NCBI GenBank assembly: GCA_028289425.1 | Contig: JANQPL010000015.1 | Location: 1-55,035, forward strand | Length of the DNA stretch: 55,035 nucleotides | Reading direction: 5' to 3' | From: Alphaproteobacteria bacterium | GTDB lineage: Bacteria; Pseudomonadota; Alphaproteobacteria; JANQMY01 | Shown: one piece after another, positions 32,918 to 40,734 of the stretch | Layout: every line of letters starts with the position of its first letter | How positions within the stretch are numbered: position 1 is the first letter of the stretch | Notes under the pieces: model-generated | The model's input: the letters and a program-made list of their open reading frames with translations, nothing else | Database searches by the model: none | What the model was told of the DNA's origin: nothing | Position numbers and translations under genes: made by a program

Positions 32918-33466
32918 ATGACTGGTGACCTGCCCTCTGGATCTATTTGGCCTGCAAACGACTTTGAGCAAGCACAAATCCGAGAGGTTTTCTCCCGCTT
33001 TGGATTGGCAATGTATCAATCTCAAGTTTTGGAACATGGCCTGGTTAACGCTCTTATGGTCATTCAACTGTTACCCACGGCAAGTGATCACCTTGACAGA
33101 ATGGCTTGGGAAGAAGCTCTCGATGAGTTTTATGATGAAAAGTTCTCGAAAACCTTCGGCAATCTCATGCGCTACATCGAAGTCAGCGGACGTTTACCTG
33201 AGGATCTACTTCTCCAACTTCGCGAGGCGAAGAACGACCGCGACCATCTCGCGCATCGGTTTTTTCGTGAACACGTCAGCGATTTTACTACGACTGAAGG
33301 CCGAAGACGTATGATCGCCAAGTGCGAACAAATCATTGCATGCTTTCAATCAATAGATCAGAGAATTGAAGAACTGATATCACCAATTCGAGAAGAATTT
33401 GGCATATCTGAAGATATAATCGAAAGTGAGCTCATAAAGTTCGAGGCCGAAGCTTACAAAGGTTAG
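32918..33466 (+). CDS. HEPN-like helical protein with RX4H motif
   Basis: A 182-residue, wholly helical-looking protein. It contains NDRDHLAHRFFREH, in which Arg108-x4-His113 matches the RX4-6H motif of HEPN-fold ribonucleases (compare RNxLAH), preceded by a helix LPEDLLLQLREAK as in that fold. The C-terminal half is another long helical region (MIAKCEQIIACFQSIDQRI). GGAG precedes the ATG. It is convergent with the UvrD-like helicase (30-bp gap). HEPN assignment rests on one motif and predicted helices. RNase or toxin activity is possible but untested. Confidence 0.6.
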   Translation: MTGDLPSGSIWPANDFEQAQIREVFSRFGLAMYQSQVLEHGLVNALMVIQLLPTASDHLDRMAWEEALDEFYDEKFSKTFGNLMRYIEVSGRLPEDLLLQLREAKNDRDHLAHRFFREHVSDFTTTEGRRRMIAKCEQIIACFQSIDQRIEELISPIREEFGISEDIIESELIKFEAEAYKG

Positions 33467-33495
33467 TGCTTTGCTGTGCCGTAAGGGTACAGTGA

Positions 33496-35424
33496 TCACC
33501 CGGCAATAGGATTTGGTGCTGCTGGGCCCAACTCACCAATGAACTGGCTTGCGTGCAGCAATGCCGTGCCATAACTCAGCCGCGCTGGAGTAATGCCGAC
33601 TGACAATGCGTCACCGGCTGGCATTTCTTGCGAGTATGTCAAAATCAGCGTGCCGGGTTTTCCAGCCTGTGGTTCAGCTTTTACACGAGTTATCCCCACA
33701 TAGAACAAACGTCGCTGCTCTTCCATGTACTGTGCTTGCTCATTAGGGGTGAGATTCTTGTCTGGGCGTCGAGGAAGAAGGCCCTGAACACATCCTGCGA
33801 TAACCGTTACTGGGGCACTGAGGCCTTTGCTTTTATGCAAACTCATAACTCGAACATCCTCGATTTCGGTCGGTATTTCTGGTTGACTGATTGAAATCGA
33901 GAGTTCCCGAACAAAAGCATCCCGGTCGTTTTCTCCTATCTCTTCGAGAACCCCAAGAGCCAATCCTCGGATGTCGCGCGTGCTGTCGTTTCCGTCCGGG
34001 AACAAACGATCAACGATTGCCGCAAGATCAGCAAGCACTTCTAATTCCTCCAACGTCTCGCGAATTTCAGTGAAAGATGTGACGATTCCATTGGTGTACG
34101 GCAGCTCAAGAGTACCACTTTCAAGCTGAGCCATCGTATCCCAGGGAGATGCGCCAACATTCTCACAGTGCTCTCGAACACGGCGATAACCTGCAGCATG
34201 CCAGTTGTGACCATTAGCTCCCACAAGCCACCTAAGGACAACCCGATCTTGGCGATTCAGAAATAACTTTAGCAGCGCAAAAGCTCTTTGCGCTTCGTCT
34301 CGGTTCAGTTCAGCCTCTGAAAAGTAAGACTTTGTTGGAACGCCACTTGCAACCATGGCTTCATACAACGGCGCTCCAAATACTCGGCTTTGGGTGAGCA
34401 CCAAAATGTCGTTTGGCTGGACCCCGTCATTGATCTTTTGCGAAACAATTTCTGAGATACCTCCGACTTCCTCTTCGATCGATTCGTACTGAATTATGCG
34501 GACTTCTCCAGCGCCGTTGGCGGCGATTGGATTTAACGGCCGAGGAACCGGCCGCATTGCATTATGGCCGATCAGGCTATTTGCAATCTCAACAACTTGA
34601 GTGGGGCAGCGACGGCAGTCATCAAGTCCAAGGTCATCGGCGCCCTGATTTGCATTAAGCCATTCTCGGATGCCGTCTGGATGTGCATGTTTGAAGCTAT
34701 AAATTGATTGATCGTCGTCACCAACAATGCAGACATCCGCTGCCGCTGATAGAAGCTCAATCACACCTTGCTCCGCTCGATTAAGATCTTGGTATTCGTC
34801 AACAAGGATGTGTCTGAATTCGCTTCGCTCTGCGGCGGCTGGGTTCGCTTGAAGGTAATTGTGAAGTTGAGGAATGACTTCTCCAATCAGCATTGCTTCG
34901 TGGAATTGAAGCCATGCAAGAAGGTCTGTTTGGAATTCCGCATCGGCAGGGTTAGGAGCAATTCCGGGCTGATGGTGCTGAAGCCGTGCCCAAGCGGCTT
35001 CATACGCCTGCTTGAGCTTCCTAACATTCTTCTTGCCGCCATGGACATCCTTCAAGTCGCAGACGAGAGGTTCCAGCTCGAATTCGTTAAGCGGCCGCGG
35101 CGCTCGTCCCGTCGCTTGCAGCACATGGTTCCGTGTCAAGATTCTCAGCGCCAGGCTGTGCAGCGTAACCCCTTCGAGTAAGTCGCAGCCAGGAACTCCC
35201 ATTCCAACCAGCTCGCGATGAAGATCCTCCGCAGCAACCCGCGTGAAAGTAACCGGCAAAATTATATTCGGTGCAATACCGCTTTCGAGCAATCGCGCCA
35301 CCCGCCTCTTCATCGCAAAAGATTTGCCGGTACCTGGTCCCGCAACGACCCGAATTCGGGCGTTTGCTGATGACGCGATTCGAAATGTTGTTGTGGCTGG
35401 GTCGATGCCATCAAACCAAGGCAT
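33496..35424 (-). CDS. UvrD/Rep-like superfamily 1 DNA helicase
   Basis: About 642 residues. All SF1A motifs are visible: Walker A VAGPGTGKSF near residue 30, motif Ia LPVTFTRVAAEDLHREL, motif II ILVDEYQDLN, motif III VGDDDQSIYSFKHAHPDG, motif V MSLHKSKGLSAPVTVIAGC and motif VI RRLFYVGITRVK. It is shorter than UvrD (about 720) and lacks a nuclease domain, in the size range of helicases in phage-defence systems. The ATG at 35424 follows GGAG; a TTG at 35436 is inside that site. Located in the accessory island and convergent with the HEPN-like gene. Its biological role is unknown. Confidence 0.92.
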   Translation of the reverse strand: MPWFDGIDPATTTFRIASSANARIRVVAGPGTGKSFAMKRRVARLLESGIAPNIILPVTFTRVAAEDLHRELVGMGVPGCDLLEGVTLHSLALRILTRNHVLQATGRAPRPLNEFELEPLVCDLKDVHGGKKNVRKLKQAYEAAWARLQHHQPGIAPNPADAEFQTDLLAWLQFHEAMLIGEVIPQLHNYLQANPAAAERSEFRHILVDEYQDLNRAEQGVIELLSAAADVCIVGDDDQSIYSFKHAHPDGIREWLNANQGADDLGLDDCRRCPTQVVEIANSLIGHNAMRPVPRPLNPIAANGAGEVRIIQYESIEEEVGGISEIVSQKINDGVQPNDILVLTQSRVFGAPLYEAMVASGVPTKSYFSEAELNRDEAQRAFALLKLFLNRQDRVVLRWLVGANGHNWHAAGYRRVREHCENVGASPWDTMAQLESGTLELPYTNGIVTSFTEIRETLEELEVLADLAAIVDRLFPDGNDSTRDIRGLALGVLEEIGENDRDAFVRELSISISQPEIPTEIEDVRVMSLHKSKGLSAPVTVIAGCVQGLLPRRPDKNLTPNEQAQYMEEQRRLFYVGITRVKAEPQAGKPGTLILTYSQEMPAGDALSVGITPARLSYGTALLHASQFIGELGPAAPNPIAG

Positions 35425-35566
35425 GATCTGCTCCAAGGTAGCTTAGTCATCCGACCGCCGACATGTTTGTGCAATTTTAGCTGGCCAGAATCGGTTCCCA
35501 GTACTATAGAAAGCAGTATTCAATGCAAGGTAAGATTGAGGCAAAGGTACTTCACCCTTTTTGCCA

Positions 35567-35661
35567 TCAATGCCTAAAATTCACATATTGCAGCGGCTGG
35601 CCCAACCCATTGCCATTCACGTTCTGCATCACCGCGCGTAAGTCGTCGCGCTTTTTGCCTG
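35567..35661 (-). pseudogene. 3'-end fragment of a yajQ-like gene
   Basis: Read on the minus strand, about 31 codons encode AGKKRDDLRAVMQNVNGNGL and QPLQYVNFRH then stop, corresponding to the last residues of YajQ (GKKRDDLQAVIQHVKGMGLD and QPLQYVNFRD in the intact gene at 39339). Identity at the DNA level is about three quarters, so it comes from a diverged yajQ or an old duplication. It lies between the helicase start and the next conserved gene, at the right edge of the island. Confidence 0.8.
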
Positions 35662-35686
35662 CCCTTTGCGCAATGCGAGTCTTCAG

Positions 35687-36052
35687 CTATTTCACATAAG
35701 ACTTAAACGTCATGATCGCGCCCAGGGCGGCGAGGAGGGCGATGAAGGCATAGGCCGCAAGGCCGGGCTCTGCTTGTGGGGCTGTGGGAAAAAACAATCG
35801 GAAGACCCCGCCCGCCAGCATCAGCCAGCCGACCGCCGTGATGCTCAGGGTCCACACCGGGCGCCAGCGGCTGTGGAACCGAACGATGGCGAGACCGGCC
35901 GCGAAGAGCATCATGCCGTTCAAATAGGTCAGCGCGGGAATGTTCTCTGTCCAAACCCCGAAATTGATGACTTCCGACAGGGTGACCGCGATGAGGGTCG
36001 GCCCCAACACTGCGCCGATATTCCTGGAGAGTTGGTCGTCCGCCATCGCCAT
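35687..36052 (-). CDS. Hypothetical four-helix membrane protein
   Basis: A 121-residue protein with three to four hydrophobic segments (IGAVLGPTLIAVTLSEVINF, LNGMMLFAAGLAIVRF, LSITAVGWLMLAGGVFRLFF, AYAFIALLAALGAIMTF). The family is not recognised. GGAGGG with a 5-bp spacer precedes the ATG at 36052, which follows immediately on the TAG of the upstream gene, so the pair is one operon. Confidence 0.75.
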   Translation of the reverse strand: MAMADDQLSRNIGAVLGPTLIAVTLSEVINFGVWTENIPALTYLNGMMLFAAGLAIVRFHSRWRPVWTLSITAVGWLMLAGGVFRLFFPTAPQAEPGLAAYAFIALLAALGAIMTFKSYVK

Positions 36053-36490
36053 CTATACCCTCCGCGACGCGCCGATCATGCGCGTAACGGCAACGCCGGT
36101 CAGCATCACCGCCGCCGCCAGGGCGGAGGCCGTGCCGTGCCAGGGTGGCACCGCGCCGGTCGCGCCGGCGATGATCAGATTGGCATAGAGCCCCACACCA
36201 AAGGTGATCGTGGCCAAGCTTCCCGCCAGAAGGCCGGCCCAGTGGTCCTTATTGACCAGGTCCCGCCAGGCAAGAACGGCGACGCCCAAGCACACGCACA
36301 AGAACCCCGCGCCCACAACGCGCATCAGGCCCAAATGCAAAACTTGATGGCCGCTGCTCAAAGTCTCCCACGCACTGCCCAGCGCCGCGCCGTGATAGGG
36401 CATGAAGATCGGATTGGTCAGGTACCAGTAAGCGGATATGGCGCTGAGAACGACCACATAGAGGGCGGAAAGGGCGTAGAGAACTCTCAC
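36053..36490 (-). CDS. Hypothetical membrane protein
   Basis: A 145-residue protein with four hydrophobic segments (LYALSALYVVVLSAISAYWY, VVGAGFLCVCLGVAVLAW, WAGLLAGSLATITFGVGLYA, TASALAAAVMLTGVAVTRM). It starts with GTG at 36490 without a strong ribosome binding site. It directly abuts the following membrane-protein gene. Similar gene pairs of unknown function occur in alphaproteobacteria; I assign no role. Confidence 0.72.
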   Translation of the reverse strand: MRVLYALSALYVVVLSAISAYWYLTNPIFMPYHGAALGSAWETLSSGHQVLHLGLMRVVGAGFLCVCLGVAVLAWRDLVNKDHWAGLLAGSLATITFGVGLYANLIIAGATGAVPPWHGTASALAAAVMLTGVAVTRMIGASRRV

Positions 36491-36582
36491 TGGTCATCAT
36501 CCGAAGGCTGAAGGGACGTTGAGGCGGTGTCGGCGGCAGCACCTGCTCCATTTGGGGCGGGGGTGCCGGTTAAACAAGCCCT

Positions 36583-36690
36583 AAAGCCTGTCGCGCTTAT
36601 TCTGATTCATGCGACAGGCTTTCGGTCATTGTTTTGTCGCGTGTCTTTTGCGCAGAACCGGGTCCCACTTATGCGCGACACGCTCTAGAG
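36583..36690. repeat. REP-like double-hairpin element
   Basis: AAAGCCTGTCGC (36583) pairs perfectly with GCGACAGGCTTT (36611-36622); a second hairpin uses GTCGCGTGTC with GCGCGACAC near 36678, and the element ends in GCTCTAG. Similar sequences with GCGCGACACGCTCTAG ends and TTTTGCGCAGAACCGG interiors are familiar as dispersed intergenic repeats of alphaproteobacteria. Confidence 0.65.
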
Positions 36691-36789
36691 CCGGATTGCG
36701 GCAAGCAACGGCGGCCCGCCCGGCATTCCGCCACGGAGCCATTCTCATTCGTATACGGAATTGCTGACCGGTAAGCGGCCACACGCGCC

Positions 36790-36813
36790 CTAGAGCACGT
36801 CTGACCTAGAGAT
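36790..36813. repeat. Partial R1 repeat end next to P450 stop
   Basis: CTAGAGCACGTCTGACCTAG matches the first 20 bases of the terminal repeat at the contig edge (CTAGAGCAAATCTGACCTAG) with two differences. The similarity stops after it. It ends a few bases before the P450 stop codon at 36819. Confidence 0.6.
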
Positions 36814-36818
36814 ACACC

Positions 36819-38096
36819 TTACGCCTTCGCCCGGAATTCCACGTGCAGTTCGTTGAGCTCCCGTATGACGATGCTGGGGTAATGGCTGAAGTCATTCCTG
36901 CCCTCGGCGGCCCAAATGTCGTCCACGCGGTCGATAAGAGCGGTGAAGCCCCAATGCAGCTCCCGCCGGGCCAGGGGCGCCCCGACGCAATGGTGGACAC
37001 CCGAGCTAAAGGCCATGTGGCTTCCCGCGTTCTTGCGCTCAAGGTCCAACATCTCGGGATCGTCGAAATGGCGCCCGTCCCGGTTGGCGGCGGCAAACAT
37101 CACATGCACCATCGATCCGGCCGGGATGGGGCAGCCCGCGATCTCCACCTCGCGGGTGGCCAGCCGGTAGAGCCCCTTCACCGGCGATTCCAGCCGGAGC
37201 ACTTCTTCGATGAAGGTGCGCAAGTGACGGTCCGGGTCAGCCTTCAGCGCCCGCCAAACTTCCGGCTGCCGGACCAGCAGCATGACGCCCGCAGACAAGG
37301 CGTTCTTGGTCGTCTCGCTGCCGCCGACGAATGTGTCGGTCATCATCTCAGCGTGCAGTTCGTTGTCGTTTAAGGGCCGGCCCCATTCCTCGATCACCGT
37401 ATTGACCAGGTCGGAGAACAGGGTGTCGTCCGGCTGCCGCCGCAGCCGTTCGAACATGGGCTGGAAGTAATGCTGCGCCTCGATCTCTTGCTCGACCGCC
37501 GCCAGTTCTTCCGCTTCCGGCATCATCATGCCGTGCCGTTTCATGAAGGTGTCGACCCAGCCCTTAATGGTCCAGATATCCTCCTCGGGCGCACCCATCT
37601 GGCTGCAGATGATCATCAGCGGCAGCGGAACGGCGAACTGGCGCACCCAGTCGCAATGGCCGTCTTCGATGAAGTCGTCAATCAGGCGGTAAGCGAGATC
37701 GCGGATGACCGGGTCAAGATCGCGGATGCGGCCGGCGCGCAGACTCTTTTCGAAGATTTTGCGCATGGCCGCGTGGTCAGGGTCGTCCCGGAAACCGATG
37801 GTGGGTTCCGGCACCCAGCCCTTCGACTCATAAAGCGCCATGATCTTCCCGTGACGCTCGGGCTGGACCCGCTTGCGATGCTCGCCTTGAAAGTCGTTGG
37901 AGAAGGTTGCGGCATCTCCGAGAACCCGGCGCACGTCCTCATAACGCGTGACCACGTAGTAACCGGTCTTCGGATCGAGATAGACGGGCGCCTGCTCCCG
38001 CAACTCTTCATAGAACCCGTAGGGACACTCCTGCAGATCCGAGTCCAACAGGCTGCGCGCCCCGCTTGGTACGTGCTGGCTGATTGCCGCCTCCAT
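36819..38096 (-). CDS. Cytochrome P450
   Basis: A 425-residue bacterial soluble P450. The I-helix motif is DTFVGGSETTKNAL, the K-helix ExxR is in FIEEVLRLESP, and the haem-binding loop is FSSGVHHCVGAPLARRE with Cys370 as thiolate ligand; the first Gly of the usual FGxGxHxCxG is Ser here. The length is normal for CYP101/CYP107-like enzymes. No ferredoxin or reductase gene is adjacent. It lies 58 bp downstream of an NTF2-like gene on the same strand, with a palindrome in the gap. The substrate is unknown; terpenes, steroids or aromatics are typical. Confidence 0.95.
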   Translation of the reverse strand: MEAAISQHVPSGARSLLDSDLQECPYGFYEELREQAPVYLDPKTGYYVVTRYEDVRRVLGDAATFSNDFQGEHRKRVQPERHGKIMALYESKGWVPEPTIGFRDDPDHAAMRKIFEKSLRAGRIRDLDPVIRDLAYRLIDDFIEDGHCDWVRQFAVPLPLMIICSQMGAPEEDIWTIKGWVDTFMKRHGMMMPEAEELAAVEQEIEAQHYFQPMFERLRRQPDDTLFSDLVNTVIEEWGRPLNDNELHAEMMTDTFVGGSETTKNALSAGVMLLVRQPEVWRALKADPDRHLRTFIEEVLRLESPVKGLYRLATREVEIAGCPIPAGSMVHVMFAAANRDGRHFDDPEMLDLERKNAGSHMAFSSGVHHCVGAPLARRELHWGFTALIDRVDDIWAAEGRNDFSHYPSIVIRELNELHVEFRAKA

Positions 38097-38106
38097 CCAT
38101 CATATT

Positions 38107-38119
38107 TATTATGATAATA
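38107..38119. promoter_or_regulatory. AT-rich palindrome upstream of P450 gene
   Basis: TATTAT-G-ATAATA is a perfect palindrome 11 bp upstream of the P450 start. A related site (ATCAT-N7-ATGAT, sharing the string ATTATGAT) lies upstream of the NTF2-like gene at 38733. The pair could be bound by the same repressor. Inference from sequence and place only. Confidence 0.45.
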
Positions 38120-38154
38120 GTACTAAATAGGGCGTGGGCAAGCAAGGGGCGCGG

Positions 38155-38688
38155 CTACCTGAGAAATGTGTAGAGAAGATCGTCGGGGGCCTGGGCACCC
38201 AGCAGATCCGCCGGCGGACGGCCCGCCGGCGATTCAGCCGGATCGACCACGCGCTCGAAATCATAAAGGCCCACCCGATGGGTAATTTTCCAGACGCCGT
38301 CCCGCTGTTCAAACCGGTCCAGGTAGCGGCCGCCGTGAAACCGGTCCCGGTCTTTGCCGCTCTCTTGGTCCGCGAAGCGGTGATAGGACAGAAAGTGGCA
38401 TTCCGAAACCGCCCGGCCCTGACCGCTGAAATCAATCATCACGTTGCTGATCATGTGCTTGCAAGCCTTGAGCGGCCTGACGGCCTTCATCACCAAATGG
38501 CAGAAGTCTTGCGACAGACCCTCGAATTGGCCATGCCGATGGGTCGCATCCGGATGGAAGCAGGCGCGAAGCGCCGCTTCGTCACAGCGGTCGCAGCCGC
38601 GCGCATAGCGGTACAAGACTTCCGCGATCTCTTGCTTTGCCGTGACCGCCGAGAGGGCGGCCGCAAGCTTCGAGTCACCGTTCTCCAT
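38155..38688 (-). CDS. SnoaL/NTF2-like protein
   Basis: A 177-residue protein of the SnoaL_4 type: an N-terminal helix (LSAVTAKQEIAEVLYRYARG), CDRCDEAALRACFHPDATH, a central HMISNVMIDFSGQGRAVSEC and FHGGRYLDRFEQRDGVWKIT. This subfamily includes dehydratase or hydroxylation-associated proteins beside ring-cleavage and P450 pathways. GAGG is eight bases before the ATG at 38688 (MENGDSK). Co-directional with the P450 gene, 58 bp upstream of it, so probably the same pathway. Confidence 0.85.
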   Translation of the reverse strand: MENGDSKLAAALSAVTAKQEIAEVLYRYARGCDRCDEAALRACFHPDATHRHGQFEGLSQDFCHLVMKAVRPLKACKHMISNVMIDFSGQGRAVSECHFLSYHRFADQESGKDRDRFHGGRYLDRFEQRDGVWKITHRVGLYDFERVVDPAESPAGRPPADLLGAQAPDDLLYTFLR

Positions 38689-38732
38689 GGCGTATGGCCT
38701 CATCGTGCGGCCGTTTTGGCCCAAACTAATCC

Positions 38733-38749
38733 ATCATTATGATTATGAT
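38733..38749. promoter_or_regulatory. AT-rich palindrome upstream of SnoaL-like gene
   Basis: ATCAT-TATGATT-ATGAT is an inverted repeat 45 bp upstream of the SnoaL-like start. It shares ATTATGAT with the palindrome before the P450 gene. Candidate operator for a repressor of the SnoaL-P450 pair; the regulator is not in the immediate vicinity. Confidence 0.4.
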
Positions 38750-38790
38750 AGATAAAATTTGTGAAGAGGGGAAGCCGGCGCACCATCCAA

Positions 38791-38879
38791 AATTTCGGTG
38801 ACAGTGCACTTATTTCCTGATCAAACTGTCATCATGTTTGGATGGAACTGTTTGGAATAAGTGCACTGTCACCGAAATT
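38791..38879. repeat. 89-bp inverted-repeat (RAYT/REP-like) element
   Basis: AATTTCGGTGACAGTGCACT (38791 onward, 24-bp arm ending TATT) pairs perfectly with AATAAGTGCACTGTCACCGA and on to AATT (38856-38879), enclosing a 41-base centre. The arms resemble the ends flanking REP-associated tyrosine transposase genes in many bacteria, but no transposase is here, so it is a non-autonomous copy. ACCGAAATTG occurs again at 38889-38898, within the end of the next gene. Confidence 0.75.
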
Positions 38880-38886
38880 GCCGAAA

Positions 38887-39327
38887 TCACCGAAATTGCA
38901 ACAGATCAAGCCGGTCGATTTGCCGAAGCATGGACAACAGATCCAGATAGACCCGTTCAGTGACGATCTTGTCGTCCTCGAACGAGAAGACGGCAATCGT
39001 CGGTACACGGAAGGCCTTGCCCGTCGGCGCGCCGCCCAGAAACTCCCCCAGATTCGTGCCCAGCAGATCGAATTCGGAAATGACCGTGTCGTCGTCGGCA
39101 AAGTGAAAGCGCACATTGTCGTGCCGCTGGTCCGGGAAGGCGGTGCGCTGGGTCCGGTGATAGGCGAGCACCGCCTCGTCGCCTTCATGCACTTGCCCGG
39201 TGGGCACGATTTCATAGCGCGGAACGCCCGCGAATGTGGCCAGCGTGCGGTCGAATTCTTGATCCACTTCCGAGGCGAAATGTTCTTCCAGCCGGGCCAG
39301 CCGGCGCCGCTTTAGATCTTCATCCAC
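38887..39327 (-). CDS. NTF2-like (SnoaL) protein
   Basis: A 146-residue protein with an NTF2-like pattern: RLARLEEHFASEVDQEFDRT, EGDEAVLAYHRTQRTAFPDQ, FHFADDDTVISEFDLLG and AVFSFEDDKIVTERVYLDL. It starts with GTG at 39327 behind GAGGAG, 11 bp downstream of yajQ on the same strand. The C-terminus LDLLQFR and its stop lie in a short copy (ACCGAAATTG) of the adjacent inverted repeat's end, so the last codons may have been altered. Function unknown. Confidence 0.8.
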   Translation of the reverse strand: MDEDLKRRRLARLEEHFASEVDQEFDRTLATFAGVPRYEIVPTGQVHEGDEAVLAYHRTQRTAFPDQRHDNVRFHFADDDTVISEFDLLGTNLGEFLGGAPTGKAFRVPTIAVFSFEDDKIVTERVYLDLLSMLRQIDRLDLLQFR

Positions 39328-39338
39328 CTTGTGTCTCC

Positions 39339-39824
39339 TCAGTCGCGAAAATTCACATATTGCAAGGGCTGGTCGAGGCCCATGCCCTTTACGTGCTGGA
39401 TCACCGCTTGCAGATCGTCGCGCTTTTTGCCGGTCACGCGCAGTTCGTCGCCCTGAATGGCCACCTGCACCTTCATCTTGGTGCCCTTGATGTCCTTGAC
39501 GATTTTCTTGCCGAGTTCCTTGTCGATACCCTGGCGGATCCGCACTTGCTGGCGCACGGCCTGGCCGGCGGCTTTTTCGGGTGTTTGATAATCCAGCACG
39601 CCGTGGTCGATGCTGCGCTTCGCCAAATGCCCCTGCAGCACTTCATGCATTTGCTTGAGCTTGAGGTCGTCATCCGCGTCGATCGTCAGTACACCGTCCT
39701 TATGTTCGATCTTGGAGGACGAGCCCTTGAAGTCGTAACGCTGGCCGATTTCGCGCATCACATTGTTGATGGCGTTATCCACTTCCGCCAGGTCGGTTTT
39801 GGAGACGATGTCGAATGAGGGCAT
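39339..39824 (-). CDS. yajQ: YajQ family nucleotide-binding protein
   Basis: A 161-residue protein matching YajQ over its whole length: MPSFDIVSKTDLAEVDNAIN, RYDFKGSSSKIEHKDGVLTI, KVQVAIQGDELRVTGKKRDD and QPLQYVNFRD. YajQ proteins bind nucleotides, and some bind c-di-GMP and act as transcription cofactors. The ATG at 39824 has AAGGA six bases upstream; the ATG at 39830 lies too close to it. A 3' fragment of a related gene is at 35567. Confidence 0.95.
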   Translation of the reverse strand: MPSFDIVSKTDLAEVDNAINNVMREIGQRYDFKGSSSKIEHKDGVLTIDADDDLKLKQMHEVLQGHLAKRSIDHGVLDYQTPEKAAGQAVRQQVRIRQGIDKELGKKIVKDIKGTKMKVQVAIQGDELRVTGKKRDDLQAVIQHVKGMGLDQPLQYVNFRD

Positions 39825-39929
39825 GGGCATTCCTTGTGTGCGATGGCGCCGATCTAATCGGCGGTTGTTGGCGCTGAGCCGACTCGGTAACGTAAAGGCA
39901 GACCATAATCGCCGGCGCCGGAGTTTTCC

Positions 39930-40490
39930 ATGTCCCTCACCAATCTGCTTGTGCCCACCTACACCCAAATGCTGGGCGCCCTCTCGAATTGGCTCGACAA
40001 CGCGTGTGACCAGTTCCCGGACGGCGCGGCCCTGATGTCGTCGCGGCTAGCGCCGGACATGTTTCCGCTGGCAACCCAAGTGCGCTTTTGCTGCGTGCAG
40101 GCCCATGAGGGGGTCAAGCGCTTGGCGGGCCAAGAACTGGGGGCGGCCTGGGAAGTTCTGCTGGAAGAAGGGCGCAATGCGGAAGAACTGCCCGGCACCG
40201 TCGACGACGCACAAGCGCGCATCAAAGAAACGCTCGCCTTTCTGGAGACGGTGAAAGACGGCGCGCTGGACGCCGGGGCGTCCCGGGACCTTGCCCATGA
40301 GCTGCCGAGCGGCATGGTGTTTGACCTGACCAGCGAACAATATGCGCGGGACTGGGCCCTGCCCCAGTTCTATTTTCACCTGATGACCGCCTACGCCATC
40401 CTGCGCAACCAAGGTGTGGAATTGGGCAAGGCCGATTACGTGCAGCACATGTTCGCGTATCTCCGCCCGGGCACGATGCCGGAGGAATAA
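39930..40490 (+). CDS. DUF1993 family protein
   Basis: A 186-residue protein of the DUF1993 family, which has a DinB-like four-helix fold. Recognisable segments are VPTYTQMLGALSNWLDNA, LAPDMFPLATQVRFCCVQAH, LELPSGMVFDLT-like and LPQFYFHLMTAYAILRNQGV near the C-terminus. The family is of unknown function. Divergent from yajQ, with a 105-bp gap. Confidence 0.9.
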   Translation: MSLTNLLVPTYTQMLGALSNWLDNACDQFPDGAALMSSRLAPDMFPLATQVRFCCVQAHEGVKRLAGQELGAAWEVLLEEGRNAEELPGTVDDAQARIKETLAFLETVKDGALDAGASRDLAHELPSGMVFDLTSEQYARDWALPQFYFHLMTAYAILRNQGVELGKADYVQHMFAYLRPGTMPEE

Positions 40491-40535
40491 AGCTTGTCCT
40501 CCCCACTCTTCTGCTGCCGCAAAATTGACCTCACT

Positions 40536-40677
40536 GTCATTGCGAGCCCGCGAAGCGGGCGTGGCCTGCCTTCGCCGAAGCGAAGCTCCGGCTTCGCGCA
40601 GGCAGGCGATCCAGAGCAACAAGCTTGGAGCAAGCGGCGCTGGATTGCTTCGGGCGCGAAGGCGCCCTCGCAATGAC
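40536..40677. repeat. Dispersed inverted repeat with GTCATTGCGAG ends
   Basis: GTCATTGCGAG (40536-40546) pairs with CTCGCAATGAC (40667-40677). The interior has nested hairpins (GCCCGCGAAGCGGGC; CGAAGCGAAGCTCCGGCTTCG) and the phrase GGCGATCCAGAG. This is a familiar intergenic repeat type in many proteobacteria. It is positioned directly after DUF1993. No gene within. Confidence 0.75.
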
Positions 40678-40734
40678 GCTCACAGGATATGCAAGGGTTT
40701 AGAAAGCAGAAATGGACCGCCACACGTCAAACGT

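Larger units (their letters stand above)
36491..36818. other. Repeat-filled intergenic region upstream of DUF-pair and after P450
   Basis: About 328 bp without a gene. It contains a REP-like hairpin element (36583-36690), CTAGAGC boundaries at 36683 and 36790, and a partial R1 end close to the P450 stop. A stretch at 36735 (CCACGGAGCCATTCTCATTC) echoes the interior start of the contig-edge element (GACGGAGCCATTTTGCG). Confidence 0.6.

Noticed and set aside
33496-35424. Gabija defence system
   Set aside because: The helicase resembles GajB-type proteins only at the superfamily level and no OLD-type nuclease (GajA) gene is adjacent.
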